This document shows positions 35,649-44,177 of a DNA stretch of 64,000 bases, one piece after another. Every line of letters begins with the position of its first letter. Positions within the stretch are counted from its first letter, which is position 1. Source of the stretch: Dyella nitratireducens (lineage in GTDB: Bacteria; Pseudomonadota; Gammaproteobacteria; Xanthomonadales; Rhodanobacteraceae); NCBI RefSeq assembly GCF_014642835.1, contig NZ_BMJA01000001.1:1165102-1229101 (forward strand), read 5' to 3'. Made by a program: the position numbers and the translations under genes. The notes beneath the pieces were generated by a model, which was not told where the DNA came from, searched no databases, and saw only the letters and a list, made by a program, of their open reading frames with translations.

Positions 35649-36419
35649 CTAGGAGGATGGATGCGATGGATGTGAGAGCCTGTTTGATGTCGCGGCCCAC
35701 ACATTGAGGCCGCGGAGCACACTGTCGGCGGCAAGCTCAGCGGGCAGGCCAAGCAGCGGCAGCAAGGTCGCCGCATCGCCGCCATCCAGCAGCAAGCACG
35801 GTGTGCCGCCCGATTGCTTGGCTACCTTCGTTGCAAAGCGTTCGATCAAGGCGGCAACCGCCTGCCAGCAGCCGGAGACAACCGCATCGGCCGTGTTGTC
35901 GGCGATATCGCGAATCGCGCCGGGCTGGTACGGCTTCACGCGTGCGGTGGCGCCGAACAGCGATTGCTGCATCAGCAACGGCCCCGGGGCGATCAAGCCG
36001 CCCAAGTGCTGCCCATCTGCCGTCAGTGCATCCAGCGTCAGCGCGGTACCAATGCCGGCCAGCACACATGGCGACGCTCCCGCCGCATGCGCCGCTACCA
36101 TGGCGAGGAAGCGATCTACGCCCAGCCGTTGCGGCTCGGCGTAGGCGATACGCACACCGCAAGCTTCGGCCGGTGTACGCACCCAGTCCACTGGCCGCGC
36201 AAAAACCTCAGCGACGATGCTTTCGATCTGCGCTTCGCGCGAGGCATCGACCACCGACGCGCCAAGCACTTGCTGAGGCTGTCCCTGTTCACGCCATGCC
36301 TGTGTCAGCGCCGCCGAAACGTCCTCCTCCCACGCTGCCGCACCCCGCGCCACCCAGTTGTCGGCACTGACCAACGCCCATTTCAAACGGGTATTGCCGA
36401 GATCGAGCAGCAGCCTCAT
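35649..36419 (-). CDS. coaX: Type III pantothenate kinase
   Basis: 256 residues. It phosphorylates pantothenate, the first step of coenzyme A synthesis. Motifs of the ASKHA-fold family: LLLDLGNTRLKWAL (phosphate 1), LGVDRFLAMVAAHA, and AGIGTALTLDAL. The start overlaps the birA stop as ATGA, so the two are coupled. A type III enzyme explains the absence of need for CoaA. Confidence 0.94.
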   Translation of the reverse strand: MRLLLDLGNTRLKWALVSADNWVARGAAAWEEDVSAALTQAWREQGQPQQVLGASVVDASREAQIESIVAEVFARPVDWVRTPAEACGVRIAYAEPQRLGVDRFLAMVAAHAAGASPCVLAGIGTALTLDALTADGQHLGGLIAPGPLLMQQSLFGATARVKPYQPGAIRDIADNTADAVVSGCWQAVAALIERFATKVAKQSGGTPCLLLDGGDAATLLPLLGLPAELAADSVLRGLNVWAATSNRLSHPSHPSS

Positions 36420-37387
36420 GCGCGTCGCACCGTTACGTCGGCGCTATCGATACCGCGCAAGCCCGCTGCGGTCTGCAACTGCAGCGCACCGCGCGCATCG
36501 ATGCCGGCGCCGATGCCATCGAGTTCACCCATGGCACCGCTCACGCGCAGCGGCACGCCACGCAGGGCGTCGTGCTCGGCATATTCATCGACGAAAGCGC
36601 TGAAGCCTTCCTGCTCAAATTGCTGCAGGCCTTCCACCAGGCTGGTGATCAACGCCGCCGCCGCACGATTGCGGTCGGGTGGCACGCCCTGGGCAAGCGT
36701 GGCCAGATCGCAGACGGATTGCCCGGCCTGCTCGCGCAGCGCGTCGGTAAGCCGTAGGTTGAGGCCAATGCCAATCACCGCTGCGCACGGCCCCTGATAT
36801 TCACCACTCAACTCGACCAGGATGCCAGCCAGCTTGCCGCCATCTGCCAGCACATCGTTAGGCCATTTCAGGCTGGCGCCATCGATGCCGAACGCGTGCA
36901 AGGCACGCAGCACGATCACCCCGGTAGCCAGTGACAAGCCCGACAGCGCCGCGAAACCCGCCTCGAACCGTTTCAGGCAAGACAGGTAGATGTTCAAGCC
37001 GGGTGGCGAAAGCCAGCTGCGCCCGCGCCGGCCGCGGCCTGCTGTCTGGGTTTCTGCCATCACGATGCTCAGGTCGGAGGCCTCGTTGCCACGCCGCTGC
37101 AATTCGCTGGAGGTGGAGTCGATCTCCCAATGGACCTCCAACGCGCCAAGCCGCCGAGCCACCGCCACCGGCAGTGCCGAACGAATCGCCTGCTCTTCCA
37201 GCATCTGGATCGGCCACGGCAGCCGGTAACCGGCCGCCCCTGCGGATTCGACCGGCAAACCACGCTGACGCAACGCCTCGATCTGCTTCCAGATCGCAGC
37301 ACGGGTGATACCTGCCTCGGCGGCTAGACGCGAGCCGGAAAGTGTCTCCCCGGAAGCCAGGATGGCCAGGAGCTGTTGCGGCTGCAT
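36416..37387 (-). CDS. birA: Biotin--protein ligase / biotin repressor
   Basis: 323 residues. The N-terminal winged helix (LLAILASGETLSGSRLAAEAGITRAAIWKQIEALRQRG) is followed by the catalytic domain with the biotinyl-AMP loop GRGRRGRSWLSPPGLNIYLS, LKWPNDVLADGGKLAGILVE and IGIGLNL. The C-terminal SH3-like domain is present. Retention of the DNA-binding domain suggests it can act as repressor. ATG at 37387 chosen; no strong ribosome site. It is the first gene of birA-coaX-SPOR. Confidence 0.95.
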   Translation of the reverse strand: MQPQQLLAILASGETLSGSRLAAEAGITRAAIWKQIEALRQRGLPVESAGAAGYRLPWPIQMLEEQAIRSALPVAVARRLGALEVHWEIDSTSSELQRRGNEASDLSIVMAETQTAGRGRRGRSWLSPPGLNIYLSCLKRFEAGFAALSGLSLATGVIVLRALHAFGIDGASLKWPNDVLADGGKLAGILVELSGEYQGPCAAVIGIGLNLRLTDALREQAGQSVCDLATLAQGVPPDRNRAAAALITSLVEGLQQFEQEGFSAFVDEYAEHDALRGVPLRVSGAMGELDGIGAGIDARGALQLQTAAGLRGIDSADVTVRRA

Positions 37388-37721
37388 GGTCTCAACGATC
37401 CCGGGGATAAACGGATCGTACGGATTGCAGCAAGATAGGAGGAAGGGCAACTGACATTGAAGAAATAAACTTGAGGTTTAGGACGGCAACAAATGTTGTC
37501 AACTGCACGGCCAAGGCTTCTTTCGGAAAATCAAAAGGTTGTCTATCAACACAACCATCATGCCTTTGCTCAATAAACTATTAGTTTATCGCTTCAACAA
37601 CGTTTGTTTCTTTTGTTGTCAACAAACGTTGCTTTTGACGCCATGCGTGGCACTGGCATCCAGCCGAGGTTTCTGGGACCATCGGGCGGCTAGGCTTGAT
37701 GCCTTGGGGGCTTTGATCGCC
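37388..37721. other. AT-rich divergent intergenic region with clustered palindromes
   Basis: Region between birA and the Ser-rich gene. It contains four dyads: CAACA-AA-TGTTG (37487-37498), GGTTGT-N8-ACAACC (37537-37556), ATAAACTA-T-TAGTTTAT (37573-37589, perfect) and CAACGTTTGTT-N12-AACAAACGTTG (37598-37631, perfect 11-bp arms). The motif GTTGTCAAC recurs. Base composition is clearly lower in GC than the surroundings. No RNA gene or protein is recognisable. Confidence 0.6.
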
Positions 37722-38090
37722 ATGCGCGCCACTTCATTGCTGCTCGTCTGCTTGCTCGGTCTTGGGGCTGCCGCCAACGCGGCAGCTACAAGCGGTGCTG
37801 CTTCGACTGCCGGTAGCATGGGCGGAAGCGCTGGCTGCACGGAGCACAGTAGCAGCGACCATGGCAGCAGCCATGACACATCGTCATCCAATGGGGATGC
37901 GATGAGCGTGTCGCATCACGGAGGTTCGTCCTCCTCGTCATCATCTTCCAGCAACCGCTCCGGTAACTCCGGCAGTGGCATGGATGAGAATCCCCCCCGC
38001 TTCAACAGCAACGAGTCGTCGCCCGATGGCTCCTCGCACGGTTCCTCCGGACTCAGCTGGCAGTCGCTGCTGCCCGGGTCGATCCAGTAA
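37722..38090 (+). CDS. Small secreted serine-rich protein
   Basis: 122 residues. Signal peptide MRATSLLLVCLLGLGAAANA, then a Ser/Gly/Ala-rich chain with a run of nine consecutive serines (about residues 69-77), several His-Gly-Ser clusters and one cysteine. It is low-complexity and probably disordered; the Cys could be modified or form a dimer. Function not recognisable. The ATG at 37722 starts exactly at the signal peptide; the ribosome site (GGGGG) is far. Convergent with phoQ. Confidence 0.55.
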   Translation: MRATSLLLVCLLGLGAAANAAATSGAASTAGSMGGSAGCTEHSSSDHGSSHDTSSSNGDAMSVSHHGGSSSSSSSSSNRSGNSGSGMDENPPRFNSNESSPDGSSHGSSGLSWQSLLPGSIQ

Positions 38091-38117
38091 CCGCTTTTCT
38101 TCCCAACCCGTAGCAAG

Positions 38118-39560
38118 TCAGGTTGGCGGCAGTGCCACGCTGAATCGTGCGCCGCCGAATTCCGGCGAGCGATCCACTGTCAACTCACCGTTATAGGCAC
38201 GCACGATGTCCTGCACGATGGACAGGCCGATACCGTGGCCTTTCACGCGCTCGTCACCACGTACGCCGCGCTGCAGGATTTTCTCGACCATGTCGCCTTC
38301 GATGCCGGGACCGTCATCCTCCACACTAAGCAGCAGGCCCGGTCGTGGACGACCTGGCAGGCGTTGCGTCTTCACCACCAACAGCACATGGTGGCCCGCC
38401 CACTTGAAGGCGTTCTCCAGCAGATTGCCCATCAGCTCCAGCAGGTCGCCCTGCTCGCCATAGAACGCCGCGCCGTCCTCGATATCGAATTCGCAAAGGA
38501 CATTCTTCGCGGCGTAGACCTTTTCCAGGCTTTGCACCAGGTCTTCGGCACGACCGGCGATCGGCACGGCGGCGGCAAATGTCTGGCGTCCGGTAGTCGC
38601 CGCGCGTGCGAGCTGGTAGGCAACCAGTTCGTCCATACGGCGCACCTGGTCCAGCACCGGTGCGCGAACTGCGGGAGGCAGCTCACTGGATTCCACCTGC
38701 GAACGAATCACCGCCAGCGGCGTCTTCAAGCTGTGCGCCAGGTCGGCGAGAGTGTTGCGATAACGCGTGCGTTGCTCGCGCTCACTATCGACAAAAGCGT
38801 TGATGCGCTGCGTAAGTCCGGTGAGTTCCATCGGATATTGGCTATCCAGATGATCGCTCTGGCCACGCTCGACGCGGCTCATGTCGCTGGCCACTTTGCG
38901 CAAGGGCGTAAGACTCCAGCGCAGCAGCAGCAGTTGCAGCACGATCAGCATCACACCCAGAGTGGCAAGCCAGCCGACCAGGCTGCGCCGGTATACGGTG
39001 GTGTTGCTTTCCAGTTCGTCCTCGGTCTGCGCCACCGTAAAAGTGAGATGCACCGGCGGGCGTTCCGGCGCTCCCGCCGTTGCCGGCACATCCAGCGCTA
39101 TGCCGAAACTGTAGTAGTAAAGCCGTCCCAGTTCCGTATCCACCGGGCCGATGAATTGCGACTGCCCCGGTTGCATCTGGTGCAGAAAACTGAAGTCGCG
39201 CTGCAGCGCGGACGACGACTCCCAATGGAAGCCGTGGTCGCCCATCACCACGGCATACAGGCCGGAACCAGGACGGGAGAACATGGGGTCCGGTGGCGTA
39301 TCCGGCAGCAACGGTGTGCCGTCACGTCGCGGGTCGGTGCCGGCGATATAAGTGATTACATAATCGTGCAGGCGGCCCTGCAGCTTGTTGAGTTCACTGT
39401 CAGCATAGGTGCGCGACAAGGTCCAGCCAACCGCGCCCAGGAAGGCGGCCAGCACGAGGCCGGTGGTAAGCGCCGCTCGCGCCGCCAGTGAGAACGGGCG
39501 GCGCTCGGCTGCATCATTCGTCTTCGCTGCGAGGGATGGCAAAGCGGTACCCGCGTCCAC
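38118..39560 (-). CDS. phoQ: Sensor histidine kinase, PhoQ-like
   Basis: 480 residues. First membrane helix about 27-47, a periplasmic sensor of about 145 residues, second helix about 195-213, HAMP, the H-box LADLAHSLKTPLAVI (His276), and an ATPase domain with LLENAFKWAG, VEDDGPGIEGD and KGHGIGLSIVQDIV. Asn-box and G-boxes are intact. The only early in-frame start is GTG 39560, which overlaps phoP by 47 bases; a TTG at 39542 is an alternative. Order is PepSY-phoP-phoQ, all overlapping. Confidence 0.88.
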   Translation of the reverse strand: MDAGTALPSLAAKTNDAAERRPFSLAARAALTTGLVLAAFLGAVGWTLSRTYADSELNKLQGRLHDYVITYIAGTDPRRDGTPLLPDTPPDPMFSRPGSGLYAVVMGDHGFHWESSSALQRDFSFLHQMQPGQSQFIGPVDTELGRLYYYSFGIALDVPATAGAPERPPVHLTFTVAQTEDELESNTTVYRRSLVGWLATLGVMLIVLQLLLLRWSLTPLRKVASDMSRVERGQSDHLDSQYPMELTGLTQRINAFVDSEREQRTRYRNTLADLAHSLKTPLAVIRSQVESSELPPAVRAPVLDQVRRMDELVAYQLARAATTGRQTFAAAVPIAGRAEDLVQSLEKVYAAKNVLCEFDIEDGAAFYGEQGDLLELMGNLLENAFKWAGHHVLLVVKTQRLPGRPRPGLLLSVEDDGPGIEGDMVEKILQRGVRGDERVKGHGIGLSIVQDIVRAYNGELTVDRSPEFGGARFSVALPPT

Positions 39561-40200
39561 GCACCGTCTCGATCGGCTTCAACGTCCCTTCCGCATCCAG
39601 CTTCCTGCGCAGGCGGCCGATGAAGACCTCGAGCACATTCGAATCGCGATCGAAATCCTGTTGATAGATGTGCTCGGTGAGGTCGGCTTTCGACACCAGC
39701 TCGCCTGCATGCAGCATCAGGTATTCCAGCACTTTGTACTCATAGCTGGTGAGGTCCACCGCCTTGCCTTCCACCGTTACGGTTTGCGCCGTGGTGTCCA
39801 GCTTGATCGGCCCGCACGCCAGCACCGGCTTGGACCAGCCGCTCGCGCGGCGCACCAGCGCGTTGATGCGCGCCAGCAACTCTTCGACATGGAACGGTTT
39901 GACCAGGTAATCGTCGGCGCCGTGCTTCAGGCCTTCCACTTTGTCCTGCCAGCTGCCGCGCGCGGTGAGGATCAGGATGGGATAACGCTGGCCGGCTTCG
40001 CGCAGCGACTTGACCAGATCCATGCCCGACATCTTGGGCAGGCCCAGGTCGATGATAGCCAGATCGAACGGTACTTCGCGGCCCAGGTACATGCCTTCTT
40101 CGCCGTCCTGAGCGGTGTCCACGGCAAATCCGTCGCGTTTGAGTCGAGCCGCCAGCGTCTCGCGCAGCGGCGCTTCGTCTTCGACCAGGAGGATGCGCAT
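39514..40200 (-). CDS. phoP: Response regulator, PhoP-like
   Basis: 228 residues. Receiver with Asp51 in DLAIIDLGLPKMSGMD and the PhoP-characteristic PILILTARGSWQDKVEGLKHGADDYLVKPFHVEELLARINAL. C-terminal winged helix with LTSYEYKVLEYLM, SNVLEVFIGRLRRKL and TVRGRGYRFAIP. AAGGAG stands 8 bases before the ATG. The start overlaps the stop of the PepSY gene by one base (TGATG). It likely controls envelope and divalent-cation or antimicrobial-peptide responses. Confidence 0.92.
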   Translation of the reverse strand: MRILLVEDEAPLRETLAARLKRDGFAVDTAQDGEEGMYLGREVPFDLAIIDLGLPKMSGMDLVKSLREAGQRYPILILTARGSWQDKVEGLKHGADDYLVKPFHVEELLARINALVRRASGWSKPVLACGPIKLDTTAQTVTVEGKAVDLTSYEYKVLEYLMLHAGELVSKADLTEHIYQQDFDRDSNVLEVFIGRLRRKLDAEGTLKPIETVRGRGYRFAIPRSEDE

Positions 40201-40517
40201 CAGTGTTTCTCCTTCTTGCTTCCGCCGTTGGGGGACTTCTTGGTGGATTGTGCCGCAGGCGACACGCGGGTGGCATCAGCAGGCACGGCGATGACGCGCA
40301 CATGCCCTTCAGGTGTAAGCACCTTGATGCGGTACTCTACCCTGCGACCGATATGACGCGGTTCGGCCGACAACACCTTGCCGCCGACTCGTTGCTGTAC
40401 TTGCGTAACGGCCTGATCCAGGCTCATGCCTCCAGGTGGCGGCGATGACTGGGCGAGAGCCGAGCCGGCCACCAACAGCCCGGCCGCGGCCATCCATGCG
40501 AGTTGCTTCAAAGCCAT
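40200..40517 (-). CDS. PepSY-domain periplasmic protein
   Basis: 105 residues with a signal peptide (MALKQLAWMAAAGLLVAGSALA). The core SLDQAVTQVQQRVGGKVLSAEPRHIGRRVEYRIKVLTPEGHVRVIAVPA is a PepSY-like domain, and the tail is Lys/Ser-rich. Such small proteins are often encoded with PhoPQ-type systems, where they may tune the sensor. Overlap with phoP implies co-translation. Confidence 0.85.
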   Translation of the reverse strand: MALKQLAWMAAAGLLVAGSALAQSSPPPGGMSLDQAVTQVQQRVGGKVLSAEPRHIGRRVEYRIKVLTPEGHVRVIAVPADATRVSPAAQSTKKSPNGGSKKEKH

Positions 40518-40618
40518 AATCCCGTGATTGGGTGCCGGAGGGATCCGGCCGACGGGACATACTGCTCAACCCGGGCTGAATAATGACCGGACGGCTGAAC
40601 GGACCTTCATGATGACCT

Positions 40619-41608
40619 TCACGCGGCGGCCAGCATCGGCGCCATGGCCTGCTCGACGAGCGCCCAGCCCGCGCCTTCCCGGTGTGCCCCTTCACTCAAG
40701 ACACGCCGGAAACCACGCGCCCCCGGCTCGCCCTGGTAGAGCCCCAACAGATGACGGCAGATGTGCTTCAGCGCCGTACCCCGCGCCAGCTCTGCCTCCA
40801 CATAAGGCCGCATGTGTTGCAGCACACTTTCGCGGGTTGGCAGCGGCACGCCATATAGCACCTCCTCGACCCGGGCGAGTACATAAGGATCGTGATACGC
40901 CGCACGCCCCAGCATCACACCATCCACATGCGTGAGATGTTCGCGCACCGCCTCCACCGTGGTGATGCCGCCATTGATCACTACCACCAGCTGCGGAAAC
41001 TCACGCTTCAGGCGATAGACGCGCTGGTAATCCAGCGGCGGAATCTCGCGGTTTTCTTTCGGCGACAACCCTTGCAACCACGCCTTGCGTGCATGCACCA
41101 CCAGCACTTCCACACCGGCATCCAGCATGGTCTCGGTGAAGTGCTGCAAATCCGCGTAGTCGTCCTGATCGTCGACACCAATACGGCATTTCACGGTAAC
41201 CGGCACCGACACTGCATCGCGCATCGCCTTGACGCAGTCACCCACCAGTACCGGCTCGCGCATCAAGCACGCCCCAAACCGCCCGGACTGCACTCGGTCG
41301 GAAGGGCAGCCCACGTTGAGGTTGATTTCGTCATAACCCGCCTGCGCGCCGTGGCGCGCCGCTTCCGCCAGCTCCTGCGGATCGCTACCGCCAAGCTGCA
41401 ACGCCACGGGGTGTTCCTGTTGGCTGTGTTCCAGCAACCGCAACTGCCGGCCACGCACCAGCGCCGCGCTGGTAACCATTTCGGTATACAGGCGTGCGTT
41501 GGGGGAAAGCAGGCGATGGAAGTAACGGCAATGCCTATCCGTCCAGTCCATCATGGGCGCTACGGACAGGTGCCAGTCGTTGGGGTTGATGCTGTGCATA
41601 CCCATCAT
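40619..41608 (-). CDS. dusA: tRNA-dihydrouridine synthase A
   Basis: 329 residues. FMN enzyme that reduces uridine 20/20a in tRNA. Family motifs: LSVAPMMDWTDRHCRYFHRLLSP, YDEINLNVGCPSDRVQSGRFGACLM with the catalytic Cys in NVGCPS, VKCRIGVDD, VVHARKAWLQGLSPKENREIPPL (a DusA signature), VVVINGGI and VMLGRAAYHDPYV. Three closely spaced ATG codons (41608, 41605, 41599) are possible starts; AGG five bases before 41608 favours the first. Confidence 0.95.
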   Translation of the reverse strand: MMGMHSINPNDWHLSVAPMMDWTDRHCRYFHRLLSPNARLYTEMVTSAALVRGRQLRLLEHSQQEHPVALQLGGSDPQELAEAARHGAQAGYDEINLNVGCPSDRVQSGRFGACLMREPVLVGDCVKAMRDAVSVPVTVKCRIGVDDQDDYADLQHFTETMLDAGVEVLVVHARKAWLQGLSPKENREIPPLDYQRVYRLKREFPQLVVVINGGITTVEAVREHLTHVDGVMLGRAAYHDPYVLARVEEVLYGVPLPTRESVLQHMRPYVEAELARGTALKHICRHLLGLYQGEPGARGFRRVLSEGAHREGAGWALVEQAMAPMLAAA

Positions 41609-41677
41609 TCTACCTGGCTGGCGAAGTCGAGGACTTTTCCCCTCCCTTTGCCACATGCAACGCACCGTATGGCTTAG

Positions 41678-42364
41678 CTATACGAGTTCGAAGATAGAGC
41701 CAATCACAAGATCGGGATGGCTTGTCCTGATATCCCTGCCGTAGTTATATCCGTAGTGCACAGCCGCGACCGCCATGCCTGCTGATCGTGCTGCTTCAAC
41801 ATCGTTAATCGAGTCGCCTACCACCAAGCAATCGTTTGGCATAAGGGCAAGCTTTTTGGCCGTGTGCCATAGCGGCGCAGGGTCTGGCTTTTTCACGGAA
41901 AGATCGTCACCACCAACCCAGACGCTAAAGAATCTGCCGATCTGAAGATGATCGAGCAAAGGCTTTATCAAGTGCGAGGGTCTATTGGAGCAGATGGCCA
42001 AGCGACAGCCTTGTACGACAAGCGCCGGCAATGCTTCCACCACACCGTGAAAAAGCCTGGATTGACGGGTGAACTCGTCACCGAAGTGCCGCATGAACAG
42101 CGCCAATGCACGCTCGTGCACGTGCGTTACATCCTCACCCGCGAACCGCAGTGCACGCTCGACCAGCTTGCTCGCTCCATTACCCAACCAGTCTCTAACA
42201 CGCACCTCTCCCGCCGGAGCATGTCCCAAATCAGCAAGCGTCCGGTCTACTGCCACCGCAAGGTCAGGCACCGTGTCGACCAAAGTTCCGTCGAGATCAA
42301 AGATGATGCCCTTGTAGCGGGCGGCAGGTTTGGTAAGGCGTTCGAAGGCATCGGCAGAAGACAA
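41678..42364 (-). CDS. gph: HAD hydrolase, phosphoglycolate phosphatase-like
   Basis: About 228 residues from the TTG at 42364. Motif I is IIFDLDGTLVDTVPD, motif II is LAICSNRP, motif III is the Lys in SVKKPDPAPL and motif IV is VGDSINDVEAARSAG. It likely dephosphorylates 2-phosphoglycolate or a similar substrate. No ATG exists in this frame near the expected N-terminus; a GTG at 42433 (VTLDNRALL) is another option. The frame continues upstream through a REP pair, so the long upstream extension is not real. Confidence 0.82.
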   Translation of the reverse strand: MSSADAFERLTKPAARYKGIIFDLDGTLVDTVPDLAVAVDRTLADLGHAPAGEVRVRDWLGNGASKLVERALRFAGEDVTHVHERALALFMRHFGDEFTRQSRLFHGVVEALPALVVQGCRLAICSNRPSHLIKPLLDHLQIGRFFSVWVGGDDLSVKKPDPAPLWHTAKKLALMPNDCLVVGDSINDVEAARSAGMAVAAVHYGYNYGRDIRTSHPDLVIGSIFELV

Positions 42365-42516
42365 GCGAAGTTCTCTTGAAGGGACATAAATGAAGCCGCG
42401 TTGGGGCAGCAACGCACGATTATCCAGAGTCACATGGCTGAGTGATGGCAATGGCCTGCCCAAGGTGTGGCATGGCACGAAATGCCCGAGCTTTGCCTCG
42501 AAATCGAGGACCCATG

Positions 42517-42588
42517 TAGGTTGGGGTGCAAACCCCAACATCAGGATGCATGCGGATGCCGATGTTGGGGTTTGCACCCCAACCTACG
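42517..42588. repeat. GTAG-headed REP pair (copy 3)
   Basis: Both arms are perfect (GTAG, GTTGGGGT-GCAA-ACCCCAAC and the inverse ending CTAC). It lies upstream of gph, 150 bases from the chosen start. Confidence 0.92.
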
Positions 42589-42775
42589 GTTTTTGTCTCA
42601 CTCAGTTTCCGATCGATGTTGCCACACACGCCTGCAACCGCGGCACGAATCGCAACAGCTTCAACTGATTGCCAGTCCAGAGATAGAAAAGAGTGCCGCT
42701 TGCAGTGCAAAAATGGCCGTCCATTTGAATCGCATCGCTGTTTCCTTTTGGGTTTGCCTCAGGCGGTCCGCTGCA

Positions 42776-42988
42776 TCAACGCGCATCTTCGGTGGCCGGA
42801 TCTGTCCCAAGATGTAGCGAATCGGCCATCTGCTTGATCACCGGCGACCATTTAGCCTCTTCGCGTGGATCGTAGTCGAAGCGCACGGTTGCCAAGGTGT
42901 CATCGTGAATGATCACCTTCTCGTACACGATGCGGCCCGCCGGGCTGATGAGGGAGGCACCAACCTTTCCTCCGGCAAACATGTGCAC
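42776..42988 (-). pseudogene. Possible C-terminal fragment of an unknown protein
   Basis: The frame reads protein-like (VGASLISPAGRIVYEKVIIHDDTLATVRFDYDPREEAKWSPVIKQMADSLHLG), open upstream to a TAG at about 43015, with no ribosome site before the GTG (42988) or following ATG. The chain begins in mid-domain (FFANDDTVHMFAGGKVGA), so it looks like the end of a larger protein whose N-terminal part was lost. Family not recognised. It could also be a real 70-residue gene. Confidence 0.4.
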
Positions 42989-43076
42989 CGTATCGTCGTT
43001 CGCAAAAAAGGATAACTACCGACTAGGGCGGTACTTTGCCGCCCTGCCGATATCCGATCCATCGAACATCACGTAC

Positions 43077-43784
43077 CTACATGCTTGGCGCCGCCGTGCC
43101 GTCCGACCATTTGCTCACCGTGATCATCTGCACATTGATCGATGCCGGCGGGGCAAGAAACTGCGGATTCGAGATCACGGGCGACCCGGCCAGATCGGCA
43201 CCCCAATCCATATTGGCGGGCGTATAGAACATCACATGCGGCATCCAATGGCCGGCCTGGTCATCCAGATAACCTTGCTTGGACATCATGTAAGACATCG
43301 CACCCGGCTCCAGCGGCGGCAGCTGTTTTGCAGCGAATGCAGTCTGCATGCCCTGCTTGATGCCGTCCTTGGATTGCCCACTCAGCACAAGAGTCGCCCT
43401 TTTGAGCGTGATCGGCAGGATGGATCTTGCAGCCTGCGGATTGAAGCACGTGGGTCCACGCAGCTTCGGATTCCAGAACTGCGGCGCATCGAACGCCGAC
43501 ATCCATGACCGATCGACGATGCACACATAGCCATTCGTGCCTTTGACTACCGTGACGTAGCCATGTGCCTGCAGCATCATCACGGTGGCATGGTCGGAAA
43601 TGGCCGCTGGGGCGGCGCTCCGTGCCAGCTTTATTTCGGCGGCTTGGTCGGCCATCAAGTATTGGGAAAGCGGCGCCATGCTGGGATAGCTGTGCTGCGC
43701 TTGCTGGGCCGTGGCAGGGCCGGCAACCATCACGGCAAGCAGGCATGATCCAAGCAAACAGCTGAAAGAGTGGGCGTTTTTCAT
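43077..43784 (-). CDS. Secreted protein of unknown function
   Basis: 235 residues; signal peptide MKNAHSFSCLLGSCLLAVMVAGPATA. GGGGAG stands 10 bases before the ATG at 43784. The mature chain contains ISDHATVMMLQAHGYVTVVKGTNGYVCIVDRSW, PQFWNPKLRGPTCFNPQAARSILPI, a long helix (KDGIKQGMQTAFAAKQLP) and MSYMMSKQGYLDDQAGHWMPHVMFYTP. The two cysteines suggest one disulphide. It matches conserved secreted hypotheticals rather than a named enzyme. Divergent from fpr. Confidence 0.7.
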   Translation of the reverse strand: MKNAHSFSCLLGSCLLAVMVAGPATAQQAQHSYPSMAPLSQYLMADQAAEIKLARSAAPAAISDHATVMMLQAHGYVTVVKGTNGYVCIVDRSWMSAFDAPQFWNPKLRGPTCFNPQAARSILPITLKRATLVLSGQSKDGIKQGMQTAFAAKQLPPLEPGAMSYMMSKQGYLDDQAGHWMPHVMFYTPANMDWGADLAGSPVISNPQFLAPPASINVQMITVSKWSDGTAAPSM

Positions 43785-44177
43785 CTTGCTTTTACTCCCC
43801 TTGTTTCGTTGCTGGGCAGGACGTTCGAAGCACACCCAAGCTACCCGCCCGACGTGCGTCCGGCCGGCAATGGGGTGTGCTATGTAACGACGAAGACAGG
43901 GGCGGCAAATCGACACCAAGGCCAGGCATGAAAAAACGGCATAACACCGGCAGGCGCAGGGCCTGAACCTCGCGCCGCACCTCCCTTGCCTCCCCCTACC
44001 CCATCCCCACCATGGGAAAGCGATTAACGCGAGCACAGGGCAAATGACGTAATCTATGCAGCTTGTTCCGTGGCAAACACGGCACTCGCAAGGCAACGGC
44101 CCTGCCTCTCCCCGCGAGTCACCCGCTGTCCCGTACAGCGCGCTTTCCCCGTCCCACAACCCGAGAAGACAAACACC
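43785..44177. other. Divergent intergenic region between secreted protein and fpr
   Basis: Holds the two promoters. Apart from the ribosome sites no repeat, RNA gene or convincing operator was seen; an in-frame upstream extension of fpr (to 44070) is not family-like. Confidence 0.5.

Noticed and set aside
42364-42577. Upstream extension of the gph frame to 42577
   Set aside because: It reads through the REP pair, giving the repeat-encoded peptide seen in several other frames; not real coding.
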